49,829 bases of DNA from Amycolatopsis coloradensis (lineage in GTDB: Bacteria; Actinomycetota; Actinomycetes; Mycobacteriales; Pseudonocardiaceae). The stretch lies in the NCBI RefSeq assembly GCF_001953865.1, contig NZ_MQUQ01000029.1:1-49829 (forward strand). Direction: 5' to 3'. Shown here in pieces: positions 17,889-25,923 of the stretch. The notes under the pieces were generated by a model. That model was not told the DNA's origin, ran no database searches, and saw nothing but the letters and a program-made list of their open reading frames with translations. Made by a program: the position numbers and the translations under genes. Each line of letters begins with the position of its first letter. Position 1 is the first letter of the stretch.

Positions 17889-19151
17889 ATGGCTGAGACG
17901 ACGACGGTTGGGAAGATCTTCGAGCGGTTGCTCGGCCCGAGCGCCGAAGTGTCCATCACCGCCTACGACGGCAGCACGAGCGGACCCGCTGACGCGCCGG
18001 TGTCGATCCAGGTGCGGTCGCCACTGGCGCTGACGTACCTGATGTCGTCCCCGGGAGACCTCGGGCTCGCGCGTGCCTACGTCGCCGGCGCGCTCGATGT
18101 GGACGGTGACCTCTACTCGGCGCTGCGGGCGCTGGTGGCGCAGGTCGATCAGCTCAGCTCCGCGGATCGCCTGTGGCTGCTGCGCAAACTCGGCCCCACC
18201 CACCTGCGCCGCGTCGCACCGCCCGCCGAAGAACTGCCGAGCCGCCTGAAGCGCGGCCTCGAGGGGTTACGGCATTCCAAGGCGCGGGACAGCAACGCGA
18301 TCGCGAACCACTACGACGTCTCGAACCGGTTCTACGAACTGGTGCTGGGTCCGTCGATGGCCTACACCTGCGCCGCGTATCCGTCCGCCGATTCCTCACT
18401 GGAAGAGGCGCAGGCGCACAAGTTCGACCTGGTGTGCCGGAAACTCGACCTCAAACCGGGGATGCGGCTGCTGGACGTCGGCTGTGGCTGGGGCGGGATG
18501 GTCGAGCACGCCGTCGCGCACTACGGGGTCGAGGCGCTGGGCGTCACCCTTTCCCGTGAACAGGCGCAATGGGCGCAGAAGGACATCGTGACCAAGGGGC
18601 TCGCGGACCGCGCGGAGGTGCGGCACCTCGACTATCGCGACGTCACCGAAACGGACTTCGACGCGGTGTCGTCGATCGGGCTCACCGAGCACATCGGCGC
18701 ACGGAACCTGCCGTCGTACTTCCGTTTCCTCGCCGGGAAACTGAAGCCGCACGGACGCCTGCTGAACCACTGCATCACCAACCCGGACACCTCCGTCGCG
18801 CACCGTTCGCGCGGGTTCATCGACCGGTATGTGTTCCCCGACGGCGAACTGGAATCCGTCGGGGAGATCGCCACCGCGATGCACGACAGCGGGCTCGAAG
18901 TGCGGCATTCGGAGAACCTCCGCGAGCACTACGCCACCACCCTCGGCGCGTGGTGCGCCAACCTCGACGCGAACTGGGACGAGGCCGTCGCCGAAGCGGG
19001 CGCCGGACGGAGCCGGGTCTGGGCGCTGTACATGGCCGCGTGCCGCCTCGCGTTCGAACGGCGGGAGATCGAACTGCACCAGGTGCTCGGGGTGAAGGTC
19101 GGTCCGGACGGGGACTCGGGGATGCCGTTGCGGCCGGACTGGGGTGTCTGA
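17889..19151 (+). CDS. tmsB: Fatty-acyl methyltransferase, TmsB/BfaB-like
   Basis: A 420-residue member of the cyclopropane-fatty-acyl-phospholipid synthase family. The SAM-binding motif is LLDVGCGWGGMVEHA near residues 195-208. Upstream is the family block NAIANHYDVSNRFYELVLG, then MAYTCAAYP; SIGLTEHIG follows near 260. Next to the FAD oxidoreductase it most likely transfers a methylene from SAM to the oleoyl double bond of membrane lipids as the first step to 10-methylstearic acid. GAAGAAGAGAG precedes the ATG. No tmsC-like gene follows; the next gene is convergent, with only three bases between stop codons. Confidence 0.88.
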   Translation: MAETTTVGKIFERLLGPSAEVSITAYDGSTSGPADAPVSIQVRSPLALTYLMSSPGDLGLARAYVAGALDVDGDLYSALRALVAQVDQLSSADRLWLLRKLGPTHLRRVAPPAEELPSRLKRGLEGLRHSKARDSNAIANHYDVSNRFYELVLGPSMAYTCAAYPSADSSLEEAQAHKFDLVCRKLDLKPGMRLLDVGCGWGGMVEHAVAHYGVEALGVTLSREQAQWAQKDIVTKGLADRAEVRHLDYRDVTETDFDAVSSIGLTEHIGARNLPSYFRFLAGKLKPHGRLLNHCITNPDTSVAHRSRGFIDRYVFPDGELESVGEIATAMHDSGLEVRHSENLREHYATTLGAWCANLDANWDEAVAEAGAGRSRVWALYMAACRLAFERREIELHQVLGVKVGPDGDSGMPLRPDWGV

Positions 19152-19154
19152 GGC

Positions 19155-20768
19155 TTAGTGGCGGAAGGCTTCGGCGAGCCACCACGAGCCGCCGTCGTCG
19201 GCGATCTTGGCGTCGATGACGAGCGGCGCGTCCCGTGGTCCGCCGAGCCATTCCGTGACGGCGCCCAGGTCCTCGACCGACCGCACGGTGACGCCGTCGC
19301 AGCCGAAGCCGCGTCCGATCGCCGCGATGTCGGTGTCGGGGAACCGGACCGTGGTCATGTCCGCGTCGCCGAAGTGGTGGATCTCCGCGCCGTACGCGGC
19401 GTCGTCGTAGACGATGACGACGAGCGGGATCTTCAGGCGTACAGCCGTTTCCAGTTCGGAAATGGCCATGTGGAACCCGCCGTCGCCGACGCCGAGCACC
19501 GGTAGCCTGTCCGATCTGGCCAACGCCGCGCCGATCGCCGTCCCCAGGCCGAGCCCGACGCATTGGAACGCCTGCGTGAAACAGAAACCGTTCTCGTCGG
19601 GGACGGACAGGTACGCGCTCGGGTAGCCCATGAAGTTGCCGGAGTCGATCGAGACCACGCGTTCGGCGGGCAGGATCTCGTCGAGGCGACGGCTGAGTGT
19701 GCGCGGATCGATCCTCCCGCCGCCGGATAGGTCGTTATACGGGACGTCGTTCCACCGCGTTCCCTCGGGGACGCGCTGTCTCCCGGCGCTGTGGCCGCGC
19801 CTGTCGAGTTCCGCGTGGACGTCGGCGGCGGTGCTGGTGACGTCACCGACGACACCGAGGTCGATCGGCCGGTGGGCGCCGAGCGCGGCCTGGTCGACGT
19901 CGACCTGGACCAGCCGGGCGTCCGGGCCGAGCAGCATGCCGTGCCGGGTGGTCCACATGTTCAGCGCGCAACCCCAGCCGATCACGAGGTCGGCGTCGCC
20001 GATGAGATCCGCCGCCGACGGTGACGAAAACCCGCCGGCGATCCCGACCGAAAAGGGATCGTCGTGGAAAAGGCCGTGCGCCACCGCCGAAGTCGCCAGG
20101 AGCGCGCCGGAAATTTCCGCGAGTTCCCGCAGAGGTGCCGCGCTGGCCCGCGCACCACGACCGGCGATGAACACCGGCCGCCGCGCCCCGGCGAGGAGAT
20201 CGGCCAGCTTCGCGACCGCCTCGGCGTCCGGCCGGATCGGCGCCGGACCGGTGATTTCCGGTATCGGGACCGCTTCGGGCGCTTCCTGGGTCTGGACGTC
20301 GAGCGGAAGGCTGAGCAGGATGGTCCGGCGCTGCTGCCAAGCCGTCCGGTACGCGCGGACGGTGTCGGCGACCGCGGTCGCCGCACTGTGGACACGTTCC
20401 GGCACGGCGCCGACGGCGGTTCCGAGCGCGTCCTGGTCGATCCGGAAGTTCGACAGCACCGACGACGCCGCGGTGTCGGCGGTCAGGACGATCATCGGTG
20501 TCCGGCTCTTGGCCGCCTCGGTGATCCCGGTGAGCGCGTTGGTCAGCCCGACACCCTGGTGGAGACTCAGCACCGACACCCGGCCGCTCATCCGCGCGTA
20601 GGCGTCGGCCATACTCGCCGCGCCGCCCTCGTGCCGCGCGGCGACGAACCGCACTCCGCCCGCCCGCAACCCGTTGGTGGCCACGAAGTTGCCGCTGCCC
20701 ACAACCCCGAACGCTGCTCCCACCCCGAGTTCCGCGAGGGTCCGGCCGACCAGCTCCGCGACCTTCAT
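19155..20768 (-). CDS. Thiamine-diphosphate-dependent enzyme
   Basis: A 537-residue enzyme with the three-domain layout of the acetolactate synthase/benzoylformate decarboxylase family. The cofactor-activating Glu is in RHEGGAASMADAYAR near residue 46. A central domain with GRGARASAAPLREL is near 200, and the ThDP/Mg motif begins GDGGFHMAISELETA near 428. The usual Asn-Asn at the motif end is replaced by the acidic stretch VYDDAAYGAE. It starts in a 4-bp overlap with the cyclase-family hydrolase, so both act in one pathway. A hydrolase opening a ring to a 2-oxo acid, followed by decarboxylation here, would fit, for example isatin-like substrates; this is inference. Confidence 0.87.
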   Translation of the reverse strand: MKVAELVGRTLAELGVGAAFGVVGSGNFVATNGLRAGGVRFVAARHEGGAASMADAYARMSGRVSVLSLHQGVGLTNALTGITEAAKSRTPMIVLTADTAASSVLSNFRIDQDALGTAVGAVPERVHSAATAVADTVRAYRTAWQQRRTILLSLPLDVQTQEAPEAVPIPEITGPAPIRPDAEAVAKLADLLAGARRPVFIAGRGARASAAPLRELAEISGALLATSAVAHGLFHDDPFSVGIAGGFSSPSAADLIGDADLVIGWGCALNMWTTRHGMLLGPDARLVQVDVDQAALGAHRPIDLGVVGDVTSTAADVHAELDRRGHSAGRQRVPEGTRWNDVPYNDLSGGGRIDPRTLSRRLDEILPAERVVSIDSGNFMGYPSAYLSVPDENGFCFTQAFQCVGLGLGTAIGAALARSDRLPVLGVGDGGFHMAISELETAVRLKIPLVVIVYDDAAYGAEIHHFGDADMTTVRFPDTDIAAIGRGFGCDGVTVRSVEDLGAVTEWLGGPRDAPLVIDAKIADDGGSWWLAEAFRH

Positions 20769-21541
20769 CCCCGCTCCACCAGCGCGTAGACCCTGGCGGG
20801 ACTGCCGGAGCCGCCGACGATCGGGAGCGGGCTGACGACCAGCAGGGAGCCGGTCGGCGGCAGGCTCGCCAGGTTCCGCAGCTGCGTCAAGCCGTGTTTT
20901 CCGGCGCCCAGAAGGAGTTCGTGGCAGGGAAACGCCGGTTCGATGGCAAGCGCCTGTCCCGCGTCGGTGCCCACCGTCTCCACCCCGAACCCGGTGATCG
21001 GCGCCTCCTCCGCGAGCCAGCGGGCACACTCCGCCGAGACGCCCGGCGAATGCGGACCGTTCTCGTCGTTGTTGAGAAAGGCCTCCTGATCGTGCGACCG
21101 GGCGTCCCACCCCGTGCGGTAAAGCAGCCAGCCGCCATCGGGAAGCGGCCCGTTCTCGCGCTCCCACGCACGGATGTCGTCGACCGACAACAGGAAGTCC
21201 GGATCTTCGGCAGCGCGGGCCGACGCGTCGAGCACCACCGCCGGCGCGACCAGCGTCCGCAACGGCACCTCGGAGACGTCGTGGCCGTCCTTTCCCGACA
21301 GCCAATGCACCGGGACGTCGAGATGGGTCCCGGTGTGCTCGCCGGTGTGGATGTTGTTCCAGTACCAGCGCGGCCCGCGTTCGTCGTACCGGCTGATCTC
21401 CTCCAGGCCGAACGGGATCGTGTTCGCGAACGGCTCCGGCAACTGGAGGATGGGCGTGCTCGCGCTCAACGGGGCGGTGAGGTCCACGACCTCGACCGCG
21501 CCCTGGGTGATCGCGGTGCTCAACTGGGCCAACAACGACAT
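20765..21541 (-). CDS. Cyclase-family metal hydrolase (KynB-like)
   Basis: A 258-residue protein of the cyclase family (PF04199), which includes kynurenine formamidase and isatin hydrolase. The metal-binding signature HTGTHLDVPVHW lies near residues 70-82 and is intact, and the C-terminal part has the conserved GVETVGTD near 165. These enzymes hydrolyse amide or lactam/lactone bonds with a divalent metal. Its stop overlaps the start of the thiamine-diphosphate enzyme (ATGA), which argues for consecutive steps. The nearest described logic is ring opening of an isatin-type compound to an aryl-oxo acid; the true substrate is unknown. Confidence 0.88.
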   Translation of the reverse strand: MSLLAQLSTAITQGAVEVVDLTAPLSASTPILQLPEPFANTIPFGLEEISRYDERGPRWYWNNIHTGEHTGTHLDVPVHWLSGKDGHDVSEVPLRTLVAPAVVLDASARAAEDPDFLLSVDDIRAWERENGPLPDGGWLLYRTGWDARSHDQEAFLNNDENGPHSPGVSAECARWLAEEAPITGFGVETVGTDAGQALAIEPAFPCHELLLGAGKHGLTQLRNLASLPPTGSLLVVSPLPIVGGSGSPARVYALVERG

Positions 21542-21700
21542 GCGTGCCTCCCGGGTGACTGCGGCGTCCGGATCACCTTAGGCCGATTCGGGTGCTGGGG
21601 TGGTGGTGATTTTGGGCGGTTCTCTGGTGGGGTTGAGTGGCAGGGACAGTCAGAGCGGACCGGCATTGATGGCACCTGAGGCTGCCCGACCCCGATTTCA

Positions 21701-21757
21701 AGTACATGAAGGCCCCCTTCCTTGCGCTAGGCGCAAGGAAGGGGGCCTTCATGTACT
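21701..21757. repeat. 57-bp perfect palindrome in divergent gap
   Basis: Perfect 27-nt arms (21701-21727 and 21731-21757) flank the 3-nt loop TAG. The arms include GAAGGCCCCCTTCCTTGCGC. It lies between the cyclase gene (minus) and the HNH gene (plus), which diverge, so a simple terminator role is not expected. The rest of 21542-21930 shows no gene. Confidence 0.88.
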
Positions 21758-21932
21758 TCCAGGAACCTCGGCGGCAGACTTGGAGTTTCCTCATCTTGCC
21801 ACCAATTCGCCGACGGCATCGCGAAGTGTCCCATTCCTTCATGGCCGCGAGGTCACCCAAGCGAGAAAGGAGGCCTTCGCCTACCATCGGCCCAAATAAA
21901 TCTTGCAAACCTTCGAAAACGTGATTCCATGA

Positions 21933-21948
21933 TCGAATATATGTTCGA
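21933..21948. promoter_or_regulatory. SOS-box-like LexA site
   Basis: TCGAAT-ATAT-GTTCGA matches the actinobacterial LexA consensus TCGAAC-N4-GTTCGA except for one base in the left arm. It lies 16 bp before the GTG of the DUF222-HNH gene, in a locally AT-rich promoter region. LexA repression and induction by DNA damage is the expected result; several mycobacterial 13E12-family genes are reported to be under such control. Confidence 0.8.
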
Positions 21949-21964
21949 CTGATGGTATTCTGAT

Positions 21965-23221
21965 GTGGTGTCCAGCAGACGAACCCTCGAACCGCCACAG
22001 GAGCTGTGGCGTGCCGGTGCGCGAGAACTCGCGCACGGTGTGGTCGAGCGAATGTCGTTGGCACGGCAGGCTTTGGCGGAGGTCGGGCAGTTCCTGGTGG
22101 AGATCGAGTCGCGGGGCCCGATGGAGTTGTTCGGACACGGCTCGACGGCGGGCTGGTTCGCCGAAACGGCCCGCATCACACCCGAGGAAGCGGGTAAGAC
22201 AGTAGCGCGGGCGCTGGCGGTGAACGACGGCCGCAACCTCGACGGCACTCCCGCATCGGCTTCGGCGCCGATCGCGGGTGCCGCCGCGGCCGAGGGCGAC
22301 CTCGGCCACCAGCAACTCGACCCGCTTCTGGCAGTACTGAAAAAGATTCCCGCCGAGATCTCGGCCGAGGGTCGCACCGGCGCGGAACAGATCCTGGTCG
22401 ACCTCGCCCGCCGGGCCGGACCTCAGGAGATCGCCAAGGCCGGTGCGGATCTCTTGGCCCACCTCGACCCTGACGGAAGCAAACCCGAAGACGAAGACCT
22501 CAAACCACCCTCGCGTGAGGTGTTCCTCCGCAAACGTGACGACGGGTGGTGGCGACTCAACGGCCTGCTCGACCCCGAATTCGGGGCACGGGCGAACGCG
22601 TTGTTCGAGACCTGGGGACAGCGAAGACCCGTCGATGACGACGGCAACCGCGACCCGCGTACTCCCGCCGAACGCCACGGCGACGCCCTCTTCGACGCCA
22701 TCCACTACGCCATGACCAACGACAAGGCCCCGACCTTGTCCGGGGACCGCACCACCGTGGTCGTCACGATCCCCCTGGACTCATTGCGAACCGGGCTCGG
22801 AGCCGCCTGCGTGGACGGGGTCTCCCAGATCACCGCCCGCCACGCCCGCATGCTCGCCTGCGACGCCAGAATCATCCCCGCCGTGCTCGGCACCGAAAGC
22901 GAGCCTTTGGACATCGGCCGAGCTGCCCGCACTGTCACTCCAGGCCAACGCCGTGCACTGAACCTCCGGGATCACGGCTGCGCCTTCCCCGGCTGTCGGC
23001 GGCGGCCGAAACAGTGCGAAGCCCACCACATTTTGCCGTGGGGCGAACTCGGCGACACCGACCTGCACAACCTGTGCCTGCTCTGCCGCTACCACCACAT
23101 GGTCATCCATGGACTTTCCGGCTGGGAAGTCCGAATGTCGGCCGATTGCCGACCGGAATTCATTCCGCCGCAATACCTGGACCCGCTACAGAAGCCCAGG
23201 CGCAACGCGATCCACAGCTGA
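21965..23221 (+). CDS. DUF222/13E12-type HNH endonuclease
   Basis: A 418-residue protein with the two-part layout of the 13E12 repeat family: a helical DUF222 domain (about residues 20-300) and a C-terminal HNH nuclease domain. The nuclease part starts DHGCAFPGC and continues CEAHHILPWGELGDTDLHNLCLLCRYHH near 350-378, giving the four zinc-binding cysteines and the His-Asn-His residues. Length is normal. The family occurs in many copies in actinobacteria and its role is unsettled: nicking in DNA repair, mobility or defence have all been considered. An SOS-box-like site sits just upstream. GTG at 21965 or 21968 are both possible starts. Confidence 0.92.
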   Translation: MVSSRRTLEPPQELWRAGARELAHGVVERMSLARQALAEVGQFLVEIESRGPMELFGHGSTAGWFAETARITPEEAGKTVARALAVNDGRNLDGTPASASAPIAGAAAAEGDLGHQQLDPLLAVLKKIPAEISAEGRTGAEQILVDLARRAGPQEIAKAGADLLAHLDPDGSKPEDEDLKPPSREVFLRKRDDGWWRLNGLLDPEFGARANALFETWGQRRPVDDDGNRDPRTPAERHGDALFDAIHYAMTNDKAPTLSGDRTTVVVTIPLDSLRTGLGAACVDGVSQITARHARMLACDARIIPAVLGTESEPLDIGRAARTVTPGQRRALNLRDHGCAFPGCRRRPKQCEAHHILPWGELGDTDLHNLCLLCRYHHMVIHGLSGWEVRMSADCRPEFIPPQYLDPLQKPRRNAIHS

Positions 23222-23304
23222 CCCCGACGAGCCCGCCACCACACCGGCGACGGGCCCTTCGGCATGCCCGGAAGGGCCGAGCAGGCTGTCCGCGCGGCGT
23301 TGAG

Positions 23305-23960
23305 TCAGCCACTGGCGTTCTGCCGCCTGGACGCCGTGACAAGTCGACGCCCTCGAGGTTGTACCGGACTGGGCCCGTGCTGAAGAGGAAGTCGGCCGCG
23401 TCGGCGGCGTCCCTGCCGAGCAGGATGGGCGCCTCGACCGAGCCGACGCTGACCTCGGTGAAGCCTGCTTCGTTGAGCAGCGTATGGATACGCGTTACGT
23501 CGTTGAGGGAGTTGACACCGCACTGTGCTGGCGACAACCGTTGCATAAAGGGTGCAGCGGAGCGGTCGCCCGAGAGTAGTCACTGTCGGGGTCCGGTCCC
23601 TGCAGAGCATGAGTGCGGATCGGCTGATCGCCACGTCGAAACCGGCTTCCGGGAATGGATGCACCTGGGCGTCCGCATGTAGGAATTCGATGTTGGCCAG
23701 CTTCCGTTCGGCCGCGTCCACGCGTGCCATGGCCAGCATCGAATCCGACAGATCGACGCCTGTGACTTGACCGCGGACCGCTTGCTCGGCCGCGAGCAGG
23801 GTGGTCTGCCCGGTACCGCAACCGATGTCGAGAACCCGATCACCTGCGGCGATCGATGCCGCGGTGAACAAAGCCTGGTTGAAGCCTTCCGCCATCGCGT
23901 CGTACCGATCGGCGTGGTGAGCCCGGATTTCGCCTTCCCAGCTGTTCCACGAACATACAG
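23305..23960 (-). pseudogene. Decayed SAM methyltransferase
   Basis: The N-terminal part is recognisable: WNSWEGE, then RYDAMAEGFNQALF and SAM motif I VLDIGCGTGQTT, running to ISRSALMLCRD. After that the reading frame is lost. A later block, RIHTLLNEAGFTEVSV...FLFSTGPVRYNLEGVD, continues in another frame, and the end LVTASRRQNASG returns to the first. Compared with the intact relative at 4605-5444, the ALRPGGRLAF region and a piece before LVTAS are missing and no good start remains. So two internal deletions or frameshifts are likely. It lies just after the ECF sigma gene on the same strand. Confidence 0.82.
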
Positions 23961-23965
23961 CTCCA

Positions 23966-24838
23966 TCAGTCCAAGATCACCAAGTCCAGTCCCTGCAACC
24001 GTTCCCGGTCGGCGATGACGTCGATCTCGGCGATCTTCCCGTCCACGAACGAGAACGCGAGCACCACCGAAGGACGTCCCTCGTCGGCCATCACGAGACC
24101 GACACCACCGTTCACCAGCGCGAGTCGCGTGATCCGCGCCCGCACCGAGGCGGCCGCGGCGCCGCGGGCCACGACGGAAGCCCCTTGCAGGAAGACCGGC
24201 GTGCGCGAGGGGCCTGCCGCCTTGTCGGCACGGAGGACGACGTCGGGGTGGAGCAGTTCGAGGAGCGCTTCGAAGTCCCCGCCCCGGGCGGCGGCCAGGT
24301 AGGCGTCGACGACTTGGCGCCGTCGCGCGAGGTCTGGTTCCGCGGCGGCGGAGCGGCCCTGGACGCGGCGGCGGGCGCGGCTCGCGAGTTGCCGGGCGGC
24401 GGCCGGGGTGCGGTCGATCAGCGGGGCGATCTCGTCGAACGGTACCGCGAACATGTCGTGCAGCACGAACGCGAGCCGTTCGGCCGGGGCCAGGGTGTCC
24501 AGGACCACCAGCATCGCCAGCCCGATCGAGTCGGCGAGCACAGCGTCCGCGGCGGGGTCGACCGTGATGTCGACAGGCTCGGACGACGCGGCGTCGAGCG
24601 GCTCTTCCCGCCGATGGTCGCGTGAGCGCAACACGTTCAGGCACACCCGGGCCACCACCGTGGTCAGCCAGCCGCCGAGGTTCTCGATCTCCGCGGCGTC
24701 GGTCCGATTGAGCCGAAGCCACGTGTCCTGGACGGCGTCTTCGGCCTCGGTGGCCGAGCCCAGCATCCGGTACGCCACCGCCCGCAGCCTCGTCCGGTGC
24801 TCCTCGAACCGTTCCGTCAGCCGATCCCGCTCGTCCAC
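23966..24838 (-). CDS. ECF sigma factor, SigJ/ECF41 type
   Basis: A 290-residue sigma factor with extra C-terminal domain. Region 2 includes LRAVAYRMLGSATEAEDAVQDTWLR near residues 15-40 and region 4 LDTLAPAERLAFVLHDMFAVPFDEIA near 115-140. A SnoaL-like domain follows (from VVDAYLAAARGGDFEALLELLHPDVVL, about 180-290), which in this group acts in place of a separate anti-sigma factor. GTG at 24838 follows GAGGAG; a longer frame upstream adds residues with no match. It starts 34 bp after the GH16-like gene on the same strand and is followed by the methyltransferase remnant. Confidence 0.92.
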   Translation of the reverse strand: MDERDRLTERFEEHRTRLRAVAYRMLGSATEAEDAVQDTWLRLNRTDAAEIENLGGWLTTVVARVCLNVLRSRDHRREEPLDAASSEPVDITVDPAADAVLADSIGLAMLVVLDTLAPAERLAFVLHDMFAVPFDEIAPLIDRTPAAARQLASRARRRVQGRSAAAEPDLARRRQVVDAYLAAARGGDFEALLELLHPDVVLRADKAAGPSRTPVFLQGASVVARGAAAASVRARITRLALVNGGVGLVMADEGRPSVVLAFSFVDGKIAEIDVIADRERLQGLDLVILD

Positions 24839-24872
24839 CGCACTCCTCGTTCCCGCAGAACCCCGTTCACAT

Positions 24873-25802
24873 CTAACAACCCCCGAGATCGTCGGTGAAC
24901 CGCACACCCGAAGACCGGTACGAAGCGGCCCGTTCGACGGCCACCGCCGGGGTCAGGACCTCGTTCTTCGCGTAGTAGACCCAGTCAACCTGTTCGAGGT
25001 ACGTGCTCGTGCCGCCGCTGTGCCGGGTGAGGTCGATGAACCATTGGTTGACGTTCAAGGACATGTCCTGCCGCGGGTACACGTCGAACGGCCCGCCGCG
25101 ATCGTGGTCGGCGACCAGCTCGCCGTCGATGTAGTACCGGACATGGCCGTCGGACACGGTCGCGGCCACGGAATGCCAGCCATCGATGCCGCGGCGCTGA
25201 GAGCTGCTCTTGTTCTCGGCGTACCAAGGGTCCGGCGTGTAGGTGTGCCAGCTGGTCTGGAAGTTGACCGGTCCCGCCTCGCCCCAGCCGCCGTTCGGCA
25301 GGTACTCCGAGAAGTCCAGCTCGCTGTAGATCGGGTCGTTGTCGTAGCGCAACGGGCTGATCGTGAAGAACGTCTGGTTGATCCGGTCGCCGTCGGGGCC
25401 GGACGCCGGCGCGTCGGAGAACCGGATCCGCGCGGCGTAGGTCCCTTCGAAGAACCGCCGGTCGGACTGCATGATCTCGGTCTGCGTCGTACCGGCGGGC
25501 GTGCCGTCGGTGGCCGAGGCCAGCTGCAGCACCTTGTCCCCATCGGACGTCGGGAAAGTGATGCCTTCCGGAGCCCATCGCGCGCCCGCGACGCCGGGCC
25601 CGCCGCCACCGGAGCGCACCTGCCAGCCGTGCCGCGAGAGGAGCCCGTCGGTGTGCGACGCATAGTGGAAGTCGTCGAACAACGCCCCGCACGCGGCCGC
25701 TCCGGTCGCGGTACCCGGTGCCAGCCCGAGCGCGGCGACCGACAGCGCGGCGACGGCGGCGAACCGGAACTTCCCTGAGGTCGACAAAGCAGTGTTCGAC
25801 AT
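24873..25802 (-). CDS. Secreted GH16-like glycan-binding/hydrolase
   Basis: A 309-residue exported protein. A signal peptide covers about residues 1-35 (FRFAAVAALSVAALGLAPGTATGA). The concanavalin-like domain holds the catalytic signature of glycoside hydrolase family 16, E-x-D-x-x-E, as SELDFSEYLPNGGWG near residue 160, followed by WHSVAATVSDGHVRYYIDGELV near 220, typical of the laminarinase/agarase fold. It probably cleaves a beta-glucan or related polysaccharide outside the cell. AAAGGAG precedes the ATG. It is divergent from a GntR/UTRA regulator with a dre-like site between them, so sugar-dependent repression is likely. The ECF sigma gene follows closely. Confidence 0.85.
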   Translation of the reverse strand: MSNTALSTSGKFRFAAVAALSVAALGLAPGTATGAAACGALFDDFHYASHTDGLLSRHGWQVRSGGGGPGVAGARWAPEGITFPTSDGDKVLQLASATDGTPAGTTQTEIMQSDRRFFEGTYAARIRFSDAPASGPDGDRINQTFFTISPLRYDNDPIYSELDFSEYLPNGGWGEAGPVNFQTSWHTYTPDPWYAENKSSSQRRGIDGWHSVAATVSDGHVRYYIDGELVADHDRGGPFDVYPRQDMSLNVNQWFIDLTRHSGGTSTYLEQVDWVYYAKNEVLTPAVAVERAASYRSSGVRFTDDLGGC

Positions 25803-25863
25803 CGCACTCTCCTTTACCAGTGGTCAGCTTCTTTCAAGGTCCCGCCGGGAAGTGGTGAAGTCA

Positions 25864-25879
25864 ATAGGTCTAGACAAGT
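25864..25879. promoter_or_regulatory. dre-like GntR operator
   Basis: The core GGTCTAGAC lies in the 121-bp divergent gap between the GH16-like and GntR genes. Twelve of 16 positions match the DasR-responsive element pattern (TGGTCTAGACCA core), and HutC/DasR-type regulators bind this kind of site. The adjacent UTRA-containing regulator is the obvious binder, though DasR itself, encoded elsewhere, could also act. Confidence 0.72.
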
Positions 25880-25923
25880 CGTCCACCAGCCAATTCGTGA
25901 CGACCACTGGGTAGGCTGTGGTC

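Noticed and set aside
23160..23546. Separate small reverse gene of 128 codons
   Set aside because: Its recognisable part is the out-of-frame C-terminal block of the decayed methyltransferase; the rest is antisense to the HNH gene end.
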